Below are positions 29,654 to 39,117 of a DNA stretch of 64,000 nt, piece after piece. The DNA is taken from contig NZ_CP046884.1 in NCBI RefSeq assembly GCF_014522205.1, positions 558,001 to 622,000 of the forward strand, in the 5' to 3' direction. The notes beneath the pieces were generated by a model. The model worked only from the letters and a program-made list of their open reading frames with translations. It was not told where the DNA came from and ran no database searches. Origin of the DNA: Corynebacterium poyangense (lineage in GTDB: Bacteria; Actinomycetota; Actinomycetes; Mycobacteriales; Mycobacteriaceae). The position numbers were made by a program, and so were the translations under genes. How positions within the stretch are numbered: position 1 is the first letter of the stretch; each line of letters opens with the position of its first letter.

Positions 29654-30523
29654 CTAGTTCTTATGAGAACGCTCATCGTCTTCCAGCCGCTTTAAGATGG
29701 CTTGGAGGTCACTGGCGTCTCGGTCAACAGCCACATTGGTCCCGCGAGAATCCTGGCTATTAGCTTCCAGCACCTCGGGATCATGGAAAATCTTTACCAG
29801 CTTGGTGAGCTGTGGATTATCGGCGTTATCTGGGCGAGTTACAAAAACATTGATGTAGGGTTCCGCTTCGGTGGAATTCGGATCATCCTTGAACACCGCT
29901 GCTTTGGCGTCGATCCCAGCTCGATCTAGGAAGTTGTTGTTGATAATAGCTGGGCGGCCTTCCCCATAGGCGGTGGTGGTTTGAGCCGCGTCAACCGGAA
30001 TAACGGATACCTTGGAGGCCTTGCTATCAATATCGGCTGGAGTCGGGGTAATGATGTTCGAATCTTTGAGGGTGATCAATTTGGCCTGGACCAGCACATT
30101 GATGGCTCGTCCCTGGTTTGAGGAGTCACTAGGGATAGCAACTTCTTGGCCTTCGATACCGTCAAGGTTGTCATGGCCTTTCCAATAAAGCCCGAGCGGG
30201 ACGATCTCAGACGCCCCAATAGGAACCAAGTTGGCATTGGAACCAACATTGTAGGTGGCGAGGAATTTAAGGTGCTGGAAAAGGTTGACATCTAATTGAC
30301 CCTGAGCCAGCGCATCATTGGGGGTGTTGTAATCATTAAATGGCACCATCTCAATATTGATGCCTTGCTCCTCAGCTTTGTCTTCTAAGACTTTCCACAC
30401 TTGCTTTTCGGAGTCGGTGGTCCCGATTTTAATTTCGGAGCCATCACTGTGAGAAGAGCAAGCGCTTAAACCTCCTAAGGTGAGCGCAGCAGCTAAACCG
30501 ACCGCCATGGCGCGTTTGAACAT
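29654..30523 (-). CDS. metQ: Methionine-binding lipoprotein MetQ
   Basis: A 289-residue substrate-binding lipoprotein of the NlpA family. The start is taken as ATG 30523, with AGAGGTG 8 nt upstream; it gives a signal peptide MFKRAMAVGLAAALTLGG and lipobox LSAC with Cys22. A longer in-frame reading to 30619 runs through leader sequence without a good start. The ligand-binding core contains IGTTDSEKQVWKVLED and QLDVNLFQHLKFL. It is the first gene of metQNI and is divergent from dnaE2. Confidence 0.95.
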   Translation of the reverse strand: MFKRAMAVGLAAALTLGGLSACSSHSDGSEIKIGTTDSEKQVWKVLEDKAEEQGINIEMVPFNDYNTPNDALAQGQLDVNLFQHLKFLATYNVGSNANLVPIGASEIVPLGLYWKGHDNLDGIEGQEVAIPSDSSNQGRAINVLVQAKLITLKDSNIITPTPADIDSKASKVSVIPVDAAQTTTAYGEGRPAIINNNFLDRAGIDAKAAVFKDDPNSTEAEPYINVFVTRPDNADNPQLTKLVKIFHDPEVLEANSQDSRGTNVAVDRDASDLQAILKRLEDDERSHKN

Positions 30524-30601
30524 GGGGGATTCACCTCTATTTTTCTTTCTGAGCACTCTCATAAGAGATGCCCTCTCGCTGAATTTGCTAACGAGCCGAA
30601 C

Positions 30602-30628
30602 ATTATCACTATCGGACAACTTAGTCTA
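30602..30628 (-). promoter_or_regulatory. metQ promoter with McbR-like operator
   Basis: Minus strand: the sequence TAGAC-TAAGTT-GTCCG (30628 to 30613) matches eight of ten fixed positions of the McbR consensus TAGAC-N6-GTCTA. A GATAAT hexamer (30607 to 30602) 5 nt downstream is a plausible -10 region for metQ. McbR is the methionine and cysteine pathway repressor of C. glutamicum; metQNI belongs to its known regulon. No mcbR is seen in this window. Confidence 0.65.
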
Positions 30629-30664
30629 TTTGATTCCCATTAATAGTAGACCAAGCTGTAAATA

Positions 30665-30680
30665 TCGAACATGTGTACTA
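30665..30680 (+). promoter_or_regulatory. LexA (SOS) box at the dnaE2 start
   Basis: The 16-mer TCGAACATGTGTACTA shares 14 of 16 positions with the box at the imuA' start. It overlaps ATG 30671. A TAAATA hexamer (30659-30664) sits just upstream as a possible -10 region. The match to the right arm of the consensus (GTTCGA) is weaker here, GTACTA. Confidence 0.72.
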
Positions 30681-33600
30681 GAATAATCGCTATGCATTTT
30701 CACGGTGGGGAAGCACTAAGTTGGTCTCGGCTAGAACGGATTTTATCGGGCCAGCCAGGGCCAGAACCAGTCCCTGCCATCACAGAAGATGATGGTTTTT
30801 CTCCTCAGTCATTAGAGTTGGCAAAGCCGGGTGGTTTTGCAGAGCTTCACGCCTACAGCAGCTTCAATTTTAAGGACGGAGCATCTCATCCTGAAACGAT
30901 GGTTCTGCGTGCCGCAGAATTAGGTCTAGAAGCATTAGCTCTGCTTGACAGGGATGGATTCTATGGTTCTGTCCGTTTTGCAGAAGCTGCCAAAGCGCTA
31001 AAATTACCGACGGTTTTTGGGGCAGAGCTCAGTCTTCAGGAAGGAATTTTACCCATTTTGTGTCGCAGCCCTGAAGGGTATAGGCGTCTATCTCGGCTCA
31101 TTAGCGAAGCTCGCATGAAAGCAAGGAATAAAGATGCAGTGTGCTATCCAGAGCTAGGAGAAATTTTAGAAAGAGGGGCCGACACCTGGGTCTTTTTGGC
31201 AGATCATCACTGGGCGCACCATATAGAACTGATGATCGATATAGTGGGGAATAATTCTGTAGTTCGGGAATATGAAGTCACCATGCTTCCAGACAATGCA
31301 GATCATCATTGCGTGGTAGATCAGTTTCCAACACGCCACGGTATCTTGACAGCTCGCCCAGCAGTAGCGACTGTTCACGATAAAGACCTAGCCCGAGCTA
31401 AACGTTCTTTGGCTCATCACCAATCAGTAGGGGCAGCGCGAGGGCGGATTCACCCTATGGGTGCTCCGTGGTTACGTTCCGCCGAGCAGATGCGTCGAAT
31501 GTTCCCCGGACGTCCTGATCTACTGTCATATACTGTTGAGCTCGCGCAGGAGTGCGCCTTTGACCTGGACTTATTAGCTCCAAATTTACCCAATTGGGAC
31601 GTTCCTCCAGGGCATACCGAGATGACCTGGTTAAGAGAACTCGTAGCCCAAGGGTGGGAGCAGCGCTACGGAAAATTTTCTGACGCCTTAGCACACAAAG
31701 CGAAACACCAAATTGATTATGAATTGGCCTTAATCGAACAACTGAATTTCCCCGGTTACTTCCTTATCATTCATGGCATCGTGCAGTTTTGTCGACATTC
31801 CGGGATCTTATGCCAGGGAAGAGGATCGGCTGCAAATTCGGCGGTGTGTTTTGCCTTAGGCATAACGAACGTAGAACCCATGGTCGCAGAATTACTTTTT
31901 GAAAGATTTTTATCCCCCGAGCGCGATGGTCCACCAGACATTGATCTTGATATTGAATCCGGCAGAAGAGAAGAAGTAATTCAGTATGTTTATCACCGAT
32001 ACGGTAGAGAAAACGCAGCTCAGGTAGCGAATGTGATAAGTTATCGCCGTAAAGGGGCGCGACGGGATGCGGGGCGAGCGCTGGGCTATCCTCAAGGAAC
32101 TATTGATTCTTGGTCACGCCGTAGCGATAAAGCGCCGGAGCAGGTGGAAAAACTCGCGGAGAAATTCCTTGGCCATCCTCGACACCTGGGAATACATTCC
32201 GGAGGGATGGTTATTTGTGACCGCCCCATTGCCGATGTGGTGCCCATCGAGTGGGCTCGAATGGCGAACCGTTCCGTGGTGCAATGGGATAAAGAGGATT
32301 GCGCTGTTGCCGGGTTAGTGAAATTTGATCTTCTGGGCTTAGGGATGCTTAGCGCTCTTCATGCCATGATCGACTTAGTTGCTCGCCATCGTGGCCAGAA
32401 AATTAATCTTTGGGAAATAGATCTCACCGAAGAACCCGTATATGAGATGTTGTGCCGCGCTGATGCCATCGGCGTTTTCCAAGTGGAATCTCGCGCTCAA
32501 TTAGCTACCTTGCCGCGACTCCAACCGCGTACCTTTTTTGATCTAGTTGTGGAGGTTGCGCTTATTCGCCCCGGCCCTATTCAAGGAGGTTCGGTGCATC
32601 CCTATCTTCGGAGACGTCGAGGGGAAGAAGAAATCACGTATGACCACCCGGTTTTAGAAAAATCTCTGAGAAAGACTTTGGGGGTGCCGCTGTTCCAAGA
32701 ACAACTTATGCATATTGCGGTAGATGCAGCGGGGTTTAGCGCAGCAGAGGCCGATGCTTTACGACGCGCTATGGGGTCGCAGCGTTCTACTGCGCGGATG
32801 GCGGTGCTGAGGGAAAAATTTTTCCAGGGGCTAGCCGCTACAAGTGGAATCGTCGGCGACACCGCCGAAGCCTTATGGCACAAAATCTTGGCTTTCGCCG
32901 CCTATGGTTTCCCCGAATCCCACGCCCAGTCTTTCGCCTCATTGGTGTATTTTTCAGCGTGGTTTAAGTACCACTATCCGGCCGAGTTTTGCGTGGGATT
33001 ATTGCGATCACAACCAATGGGTTTTTATTCCCCGCAGTCATTAGTTGCCGATGCTCGACGCCATGGAGTCCCCATCTTGCCGGTCTGTGTCCATCATTCT
33101 GGAGTAGCGGCAGATAGCCCCGAGGGGGCCATCCGGTTAGGGTTATCATCACTCAAAGGTCTGCCAGACTCCGTTGCCCAGCGCATAGTAGCTGCCCGAA
33201 ACGATGGACTATTTCGCTCTATTGCTGATTTAGCTCGACGAGCTGATCTCACGGTGCAGCATACCGAGATCTTGGCCCGAGGTGGGGCCTTAGAATGCTT
33301 GGTCCCGGATAGACGTCGTGCTCTGTGGGAAGCAGGGGTGGCCGCTACCGAGCATGACGGAATGTTCCCCGGGCTTAGTGATGTCCCTGCTCCAGCACTA
33401 CCGGGGATGAGTACTTTTGAACTTTTCGCCGCAGATATTGCCGCAACTGGTATCACCCCAGCAGAACAACCCATGTTTTTACTTAGGAAAACCCTAGCTG
33501 AACAGGGAGTTTTATGTACCGCGGCGCTTAGCCAGGTCCCAGACGGTTCAAGCGTGGAAGTAGCTGGAATTATTACCCATCGGCAACGCCCCAGAACAGC

Positions 33601-33826
33601 TTCTGGAGTGATTTTTCTAGGGATGGAAGATGAAACCGGGCTGGCTAATATCGTGGTGTCGCCGGGACTGTGGCGCCGATATGAAAAAGTCGCTCGAACC
33701 TCTCGGGGGCTAGTGGTGAGAGGGAAGGTTCAAAACCGCACGGGAGCGGTATTGGTGGTGGCAGATAAGTTGAGTGATCTTCAGTTTGCAGCAGCCTTGA
33801 GCAGGGGATCACGGGATTTTCGATGA
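30671..33826 (+). CDS. dnaE2: Error-prone DNA polymerase DnaE2
   Basis: A C-family alpha-subunit polymerase used in damage-induced mutagenesis with ImuB. The PHP domain occupies about residues 55-320, the polymerase core has the catalytic acids in PDIDLDIES and the fingers motif IRPGPIQGG, and an OB domain lies near the end (GIITHRQRPRTASGVIFLGMED). Residues that bind metal in PHP domains are altered: HxH reads HAY (H60, Y62) and DHD reads DRD. The start could be ATG 30671 (leaderless, at the SOS box) or ATG 30692 (MHFHGGEALSW); neither has a Shine-Dalgarno. Length 1051 aa is normal. Confidence 0.94.
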   Translation: MCTRIIAMHFHGGEALSWSRLERILSGQPGPEPVPAITEDDGFSPQSLELAKPGGFAELHAYSSFNFKDGASHPETMVLRAAELGLEALALLDRDGFYGSVRFAEAAKALKLPTVFGAELSLQEGILPILCRSPEGYRRLSRLISEARMKARNKDAVCYPELGEILERGADTWVFLADHHWAHHIELMIDIVGNNSVVREYEVTMLPDNADHHCVVDQFPTRHGILTARPAVATVHDKDLARAKRSLAHHQSVGAARGRIHPMGAPWLRSAEQMRRMFPGRPDLLSYTVELAQECAFDLDLLAPNLPNWDVPPGHTEMTWLRELVAQGWEQRYGKFSDALAHKAKHQIDYELALIEQLNFPGYFLIIHGIVQFCRHSGILCQGRGSAANSAVCFALGITNVEPMVAELLFERFLSPERDGPPDIDLDIESGRREEVIQYVYHRYGRENAAQVANVISYRRKGARRDAGRALGYPQGTIDSWSRRSDKAPEQVEKLAEKFLGHPRHLGIHSGGMVICDRPIADVVPIEWARMANRSVVQWDKEDCAVAGLVKFDLLGLGMLSALHAMIDLVARHRGQKINLWEIDLTEEPVYEMLCRADAIGVFQVESRAQLATLPRLQPRTFFDLVVEVALIRPGPIQGGSVHPYLRRRRGEEEITYDHPVLEKSLRKTLGVPLFQEQLMHIAVDAAGFSAAEADALRRAMGSQRSTARMAVLREKFFQGLAATSGIVGDTAEALWHKILAFAAYGFPESHAQSFASLVYFSAWFKYHYPAEFCVGLLRSQPMGFYSPQSLVADARRHGVPILPVCVHHSGVAADSPEGAIRLGLSSLKGLPDSVAQRIVAARNDGLFRSIADLARRADLTVQHTEILARGGALECLVPDRRRALWEAGVAATEHDGMFPGLSDVPAPALPGMSTFELFAADIAATGITPAEQPMFLLRKTLAEQGVLCTAALSQVPDGSSVEVAGIITHRQRPRTASGVIFLGMEDETGLANIVVSPGLWRRYEKVARTSRGLVVRGKVQNRTGAVLVVADKLSDLQFAAALSRGSRDFR

Positions 33827-33929
33827 CTAGATCACACTCAATAGGGGGCAGGGAGAACAGCCACATCAACTGAGCGCAATGAGCTATGTGACAATCTAAG
33901 AAGCGACTAAGAAGAAAGGAAGTGACTGC

Positions 33930-35327
33930 GTGGATACTTCATGGGAACCTACCCTAGGGGCTGGGCCGCTTTTGGCAATAGCGGCTGGTTCGGTAGCCCT
34001 CATTTTGCTGCTCATCATTGTTTTTAAACTGCACGCCTTCCTCACCCTCATAGTGGTGTCGGCAGCAACTGCCCTGGCAACCGGAATACCGGTTGCGAAA
34101 ATTGTGCCAACAATGACGGAAGGCTTCGGCAGCACCCTAGCTAATGTGGCGCTCCTGGTCGGCCTGGGGGCAATGCTGGGAAGGCTGGTGGAAACCTCCG
34201 GTGGGGCAAAATCACTCGCCGAGAAAATGATCGATATTTTTGGTGAAAATCGGGCTCCCTTTGCCTTAGGGCTTGCCTCTCTCATTGTGGGATTCCCCAT
34301 TTTCTTTGACGCGGGTCTGGTAGTAATGCTGCCAGTGATTTTCGCAGTGGCCCGACGCATGAAAGGCTCAGTGCTGGCCTACGGGATCCCAGCCGCAGGC
34401 GCATTCTCCGTGATGCATGTGTTTGTTCCACCTCATCCAGGCCCCATTGCAGCCAGCGAATACTACCACGCCAATGTGGGAATGGTCCTGCTCGTCGGCC
34501 TCATTATTGCGCTGCCGACCTGGTACCTCACCGGCTACCTATTGGGTCTATTTCTGGGAAGAAAATTTCACCTTCCAGTACCAGATATTCTCTCCGGGGG
34601 GCCAGAAAACACCGAGGACATAAAAAATCCAGCCGGCGCGGGTGCGGTAATCTTCGTCATTCTTATTCCGATGCTGCTGATTTTTGGCAACACGGGAATG
34701 AACATGGCTGCCAGCGCGGGATTTGTAAACTCTGATTCTCTTCTTCCTCGTGTCTTAACTTTCCTTGGCTCGACGTCAATAGCTCTCCTCATTACCACGC
34801 TTGTGGCGCTATGGTTACTCGGCACTCGGCGAGGAGAAAAACGCAGCGCTGTGGAGCGCACCGTTGAAGGGGCGCTGGGTCCAATTTGCTCGGTGGTGTT
34901 GATTACGGGAGCCGGCGGAATGTTTGGCGGTGTGCTGAGAACTTCAGGTATCGGAGATGCTTTGTCGGATTCCATGTCCTCACTGCATCTGCCGGTCATT
35001 GTGGGATGTTTCATCGTAGCTGCGGTACTTAGGGTTGCTCAGGGGTCTGCCACCGTTGCTCTGACGACTGCTGCTGCATTAATGGCTCCAGCCGTGATTA
35101 ACAGTGGGTTTAATGACCTTCAAATTGCCGTGATTGTGGTGGCTACTGCCGCTGGGTCGGTTATTGCTAGCCATGTCAATGACTCGGGATTCTGGCTGGT
35201 TGGTCGCCTCATGGGGATGGATACTGCCACCACTTTAAAAACCTGGACCGTCAACCAAACGCTGATCGCTGTGGTGGGATTCATTTTCTCAGTTCTCATC
35301 TTTGCTCTCGCTGGGGTGGTTGCCTAG
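33930..35327 (+). CDS. gntP: GntP family permease (gluconate:H+ symporter type)
   Basis: A 465-residue membrane protein with about 12 helices. Family motifs include GFGSTLANVALLVGLGAMLG and FPIFFDAGLVVMLPV near residue 125, and VAQGSATVALTTAAALMAP and SHVNDSGFWLVG in the second half. GntP proteins take up gluconate or related hydroxy acids. GTG 33930 is preceded by AAGGAAG. It stands alone; no gluconate kinase lies nearby. Substrate is inferred from family only. Confidence 0.88.
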   Translation: MDTSWEPTLGAGPLLAIAAGSVALILLLIIVFKLHAFLTLIVVSAATALATGIPVAKIVPTMTEGFGSTLANVALLVGLGAMLGRLVETSGGAKSLAEKMIDIFGENRAPFALGLASLIVGFPIFFDAGLVVMLPVIFAVARRMKGSVLAYGIPAAGAFSVMHVFVPPHPGPIAASEYYHANVGMVLLVGLIIALPTWYLTGYLLGLFLGRKFHLPVPDILSGGPENTEDIKNPAGAGAVIFVILIPMLLIFGNTGMNMAASAGFVNSDSLLPRVLTFLGSTSIALLITTLVALWLLGTRRGEKRSAVERTVEGALGPICSVVLITGAGGMFGGVLRTSGIGDALSDSMSSLHLPVIVGCFIVAAVLRVAQGSATVALTTAAALMAPAVINSGFNDLQIAVIVVATAAGSVIASHVNDSGFWLVGRLMGMDTATTLKTWTVNQTLIAVVGFIFSVLIFALAGVVA

Positions 35328-35472
35328 CAGTTCAACACTGGTTTCATCCTTTGATCTCATAATTTCGGGTACTTGAAGAATAATTGTTCATCTAACCGAA
35401 TTTCATGTTATTATTGCACCTGTTTTTCAATTCAATCTCTTGTAACACGGTGGAATATCAAAGGAGAAATCA

Positions 35473-36663
35473 GTGCTAAAAAAGAAAACTCTGGCCTTAG
35501 CTGGAGTCGCTTTGTGTGGGGTCAGTGCCCTCGGCGCATGTGCCACGGAAGGGGTAGATCAGGGGGATTCAAAGAACCTGAACATCGTGGCAAGCACAAC
35601 CCAGATCTGTGACTACATAACGCAAATTCTGGGATCAGAACAAAGCGAAATACAGCTTCATCGAACGGATTCGCAGGGCACGTCCGTCGACCTTGGCGCT
35701 AGTGACGCCAACGGCGCGCATCCGGCAGAAGTAGATCTGACCTGTCTGCTTGCTCCCAATGCCACAGCTCACGAGCATGAGATGACGCCTCAGCAGATGA
35801 ACGCTTTGTCTCGGGCGGACCTTTTCTTTATCAACGGGGTAGATCTGGAACACTTCCTTGATTCCGCGGTAGAATCCTCCGGATTCACCGGAAAAATGGT
35901 GGCTACCTCTGGGTTGCGGACGTCAGAGGAAAAGACAGATCCTCACGGTGCGCAGAATAAGAGCGCCGAGTTTCCTTTTATTGTTGAGGACGGGGCAGAA
36001 AAAGTTGCTCTAGAAAAGTGGCCCTTCCCGCCAGAAGGCGACGAAAAAGACGGATCGGCTTTCGTCTTTGACCCTCATGTGTGGACTTCGCCGCGTAACG
36101 CCATGATTCAGGTCCGCAACATCGGTGCAGCAATGACAGCTGCCGCCCCGGACTCGGCAGACACTATCCGCAACCAGGTAGATCAGTATCTCAGGAGACT
36201 TCAGGCCTTAGACAGCTGGGCTCGAGAGTCTCTTAACAGCGTTCCAGAGAAAAACCGCACCCTTTTCACCTCGCATGATGCCTTCGGATACTTCTCTCGA
36301 GAATATGGCATCAATTTCATCGGTGCTGCTCTTTCTGATTTTTCTGGCCAGCAAGATGCCACCGCTGAGCACATTGCCCAGGCTGCTCAGAGCGTTAAAG
36401 ATTCCGGAGCCAAAACCCTGTTCGCGGAAAACTCTAATAATTCGAAGTCGGTGGAATCTGTAGCCAGAGCTGCCGGGGTTCGAGCCATCATCGGCGAGGA
36501 CGCACTTTATGGGGACTCGCTCGGCCCAGCAGACTCCGACGGTCGCACCTATATTGGCTCCCAGCTCCACAATGTTGTTAACTTAGTAACCGCGTGGGGT
36601 GGTAAACCTGCGGACATTCCCGCACAACTTCGCGACGACTCCCCGGAGCACGTCCTTGTCTAG
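35473..36663 (+). CDS. mntA: Manganese/zinc ABC transporter substrate-binding lipoprotein
   Basis: A 396-residue lipoprotein of the cluster 9 metal-binding family. Signal peptide and lipobox SALGAC with Cys23. Metal-site histidines are in TAHEHEMTP and FDPHVWTSP, and the ending domain carries TSHDAFGYF. The start is GTG 35473 with AAAGGAG upstream. It heads five tightly linked genes (ATPase, two permeases, DtxR-type regulator) in the order of the C. diphtheriae mntABCD-mntR locus, so manganese is the likely metal. The 145 bp leader shows a TGTTCA half-site (35385-35390) but no complete MntR operator that I can defend. Confidence 0.85.
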   Translation: MLKKKTLALAGVALCGVSALGACATEGVDQGDSKNLNIVASTTQICDYITQILGSEQSEIQLHRTDSQGTSVDLGASDANGAHPAEVDLTCLLAPNATAHEHEMTPQQMNALSRADLFFINGVDLEHFLDSAVESSGFTGKMVATSGLRTSEEKTDPHGAQNKSAEFPFIVEDGAEKVALEKWPFPPEGDEKDGSAFVFDPHVWTSPRNAMIQVRNIGAAMTAAAPDSADTIRNQVDQYLRRLQALDSWARESLNSVPEKNRTLFTSHDAFGYFSREYGINFIGAALSDFSGQQDATAEHIAQAAQSVKDSGAKTLFAENSNNSKSVESVARAAGVRAIIGEDALYGDSLGPADSDGRTYIGSQLHNVVNLVTAWGGKPADIPAQLRDDSPEHVLV

Positions 36664-37381
36664 CCCTGCACTGCTTTTTGATGACGTGGACCTAAGCTAC
36701 GGACGCTCCCCGGTGCTGACCGGAATCACCTTGAGCGTGGACCCCGGTCAGGCACTGGCGTTGATAGGGCCTAATGGTGCTGGAAAAACAACTCTTCTGC
36801 GGAGCATTTTAGGAACCGTGCGTTGTACCCACGGCCACATCCGAGTGCTGGGCAAGCCGGTTAACAAGGTGCCAGCGGGAAGAATCGGATCCGTACCGCA
36901 AAGCGCTGACCTTGACTTATCCTTCCCCGTGCGGGTGCACCAGGTTGTTGAGATGGGGCTCTATGCGGAACTCGGATGGCTAGGGCGGTTGAGGAAGGGT
37001 CACCGTCAGCGAGTCACTGAGGCATTGTCCAGGGTAGATCTTGCAGATCGAGCAACTCATCGTTTTGGGCACCTCTCCGGTGGGCAAAGACAGCGGGCGC
37101 TGTTGGCTCGATCTATCGTTGCCCACGCTGACTTGATTTTGTTAGATGAACCCTTCAATGGGCTCGACGGCCCCAATAGAAGAGCCCTAGTAGATACACT
37201 TCGCTCCCTGAAACAGGAGGGGGTTGCTGTCGTCGTTTCTACCCATGACATGGTGTTGGCAGAGGAAGTATGCGAATCCACGGTTTTACTTGCCGGACGC
37301 CAACTTGCTTGGGGCCCCACCAAAGCCGTCCTGGCTGATGAAGTGTTTCGACAGGCCTACGGGAGGACATATGTGGGATGA
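36656..37381 (+). CDS. mntB: Metal ABC transporter ATPase
   Basis: 241 aa. Walker A GPNGAGKTT, signature LSGGQRQRALLARSI, Walker B LILLDEPFNGLD, His loop VSTHD. The likely start is TTG 36656, within the end of mntA, with GGAG at a suitable distance; in-frame codons further upstream sit within mntA. It overlaps the following permease gene by 11 nt. Assigned to manganese import by its neighbours. Confidence 0.88.
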   Translation: MSSPALLFDDVDLSYGRSPVLTGITLSVDPGQALALIGPNGAGKTTLLRSILGTVRCTHGHIRVLGKPVNKVPAGRIGSVPQSADLDLSFPVRVHQVVEMGLYAELGWLGRLRKGHRQRVTEALSRVDLADRATHRFGHLSGGQRQRALLARSIVAHADLILLDEPFNGLDGPNRRALVDTLRSLKQEGVAVVVSTHDMVLAEEVCESTVLLAGRQLAWGPTKAVLADEVFRQAYGRTYVG

Positions 37382-38270
37382 AATGGTCCGAGTCTTCGGC
37401 CAAAGCCTCGAACAGCTTCGCCACAGTCTCCACTTCTTTCCCGGCACAGCAGTGTTAAGCGGCGCTCCCTATATGTTTCGCGCAGCAACAATGCTGGCAG
37501 TCTTAGGCGTAGTCGGTGGGATAGTTGGGGTACTTGTCAATCTTCGATCAGCGGAATTTCACGCAGAAGCCACAGTTCACGGCATATTCCCCGGAATTGT
37601 AGTGGGTTCGCTCTGGGGTGGGGTTGATGCCATTATCCCCGGTGCAGCAATAGCAGCTATCGCGGTTGTGGTGGCTCTCAGCATAATCAGCCGACACCAC
37701 AATACGGAGTCTGGAACAGCCATCATACTCACCTCCTTTTACGCCCTTGGCATGGTGATTTCTCTACGACATAAAGACATGTCCGGGCAATTGGAAGCCC
37801 TGATGTTTGGTCGCCTTCTTGACATCAATGATGAGCGTCTTTTCCAAGCCGTCCTGGTTTGTCTCCTGGCCGTGGTTATTGTTGTGGTGTCGTGGAGACA
37901 ACAAATATTCTTTGCTTTTGATCGATGGGGAGCTCAATCAGCTGGCCTTCATGCAGCCGTTATTGACAGCCTGAGGAATACCGCTATCGCAGCGGTGGTG
38001 GTGGCAGCGTCCTCAGCTATCGGTGTGCTCTTAGTGATTGGCTATATCATTATCCCAGGGGCAGCAGCGAGGTTGATGTGTTCCACGGTAGCGACCATGG
38101 TCCTAGGATCCGTCACCCTGGGGGTTCTCGGGGGCTGGCTGGGCTTAGGCCTCATGTCCCTTCATCTTTCCCACCCCATCTCGCCGCAGGCTTCGGTGGC
38201 ACTGTCCCTCTGTCTTCTCTACGCCGTGGTGTATTTCTTCCACCGGCTAAAGCAGGAGGTGATCACTTAA
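37371..38270 (+). CDS. mntC: Metal ABC transporter permease (first)
   Basis: A 299-residue cluster 9 permease with about eight helices. The motif AEFHAEATVHGIFPGIVVG and the loop GAQSAGLHAAVID are typical. ATG 37371 with GGGAGG upstream is chosen; an upstream reading from 37224 lies entirely within mntB in another frame. The next permease follows after 3 nt. Confidence 0.88.
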   Translation: MWDEMVRVFGQSLEQLRHSLHFFPGTAVLSGAPYMFRAATMLAVLGVVGGIVGVLVNLRSAEFHAEATVHGIFPGIVVGSLWGGVDAIIPGAAIAAIAVVVALSIISRHHNTESGTAIILTSFYALGMVISLRHKDMSGQLEALMFGRLLDINDERLFQAVLVCLLAVVIVVVSWRQQIFFAFDRWGAQSAGLHAAVIDSLRNTAIAAVVVAASSAIGVLLVIGYIIIPGAAARLMCSTVATMVLGSVTLGVLGGWLGLGLMSLHLSHPISPQASVALSLCLLYAVVYFFHRLKQEVIT

Positions 38271-38273
38271 CTG

Positions 38274-39113
38274 ATGGAACCTCTCATGGTGAACATTCTT
38301 GTTCTTCCCGTCTTGGAAATTACTGTGGTGGGTGTGCTCTCTGGCCTCGTCGGGGTTTTCGCTGTGCTGAATAGACGAGTCTTTTTTAGTGAATCCATTA
38401 CACACGGCACATTTCCCGGCGCAGTTCTCGGCGTCGTTGTGGGTAATACTTTCTTTGAGCTAGGGCACCACGGGCTGTCTCTGACCTTGATGATCGGGGC
38501 CTTAGCAATGTGTGTTCCCTTGAGCTGGTTAATGCACCGGCTCGCTATAGTTCCAGGGATATCTGCACAATCAGCAGCTGGGACCGTTTTGACCTTGGGA
38601 TTTGCCTTAGGCTATTTCCTTAGCACCTGGTTTAAGCCCTTACCTTTAAAAATTGAGAACTTCTTAGCTGGATCACTGCTCAACGCCAATCTTATGGACC
38701 TTGGCGTAGCAAGTGCCGTGCTTAGTGGGGCGGTGCTCGTGGTGGCTGTGCACGGGAAATTCCTGATTTTCCATTGTTTTGATCCAGGTGGTTTCCGTGC
38801 GGCAGGGCACCGTTCGGCGCGCGCAGAAAGCATGATTTTATCTCTGATATGTTTGACCTCGGTTGCCGTCATCCCTGCGGTGGGAACTATTCTGTCCATC
38901 GCTTTATTAGTGGCTCCCGCTGCCGGTTTGCTTCCCTTGTGTGCATCTGCTCGTATGTTGTTGATCACCGCTCCATTGGCGGGGGCGGGAATTGGGGTCA
39001 GCGGTTTAGCTCTTGCAGTTGTTATGGATTTGTCCGCCGGCGGCACCATCGCCGTCATAGCTGGGATTTTCTATCTCTTTTGTCTCCTCCTCGCGAAGAG
39101 ACAGAGAAACTAA
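38274..39113 (+). CDS. mntD: Metal ABC transporter permease (second)
   Basis: A 279-residue paralogue of the preceding permease, with FFSESITHGTFPGAVLGVV, the loop FRAAGHRSARAESMILSL and a helix-rich C-terminus. AGGAGG precedes the ATG, though at a distance of about 14 nt. Two permease genes imply a heterodimeric channel. mntR starts 4 nt after its stop. Confidence 0.88.
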   Translation: MEPLMVNILVLPVLEITVVGVLSGLVGVFAVLNRRVFFSESITHGTFPGAVLGVVVGNTFFELGHHGLSLTLMIGALAMCVPLSWLMHRLAIVPGISAQSAAGTVLTLGFALGYFLSTWFKPLPLKIENFLAGSLLNANLMDLGVASAVLSGAVLVVAVHGKFLIFHCFDPGGFRAAGHRSARAESMILSLICLTSVAVIPAVGTILSIALLVAPAAGLLPLCASARMLLITAPLAGAGIGVSGLALAVVMDLSAGGTIAVIAGIFYLFCLLLAKRQRN

Positions 39114-39117
39114 GGCT

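Noticed and set aside
30523..30628. A riboswitch in the metQ leader
   Set aside because: I looked for SAM riboswitch motifs in the 80-100 nt leader and found none that matched; McbR-type control explains the operator better.
35385..35390. TGTTCA half-site as an MntR operator upstream of mntA
   Set aside because: The second half of the expected palindrome is missing and the spacing does not fit; a half-site alone is too common.
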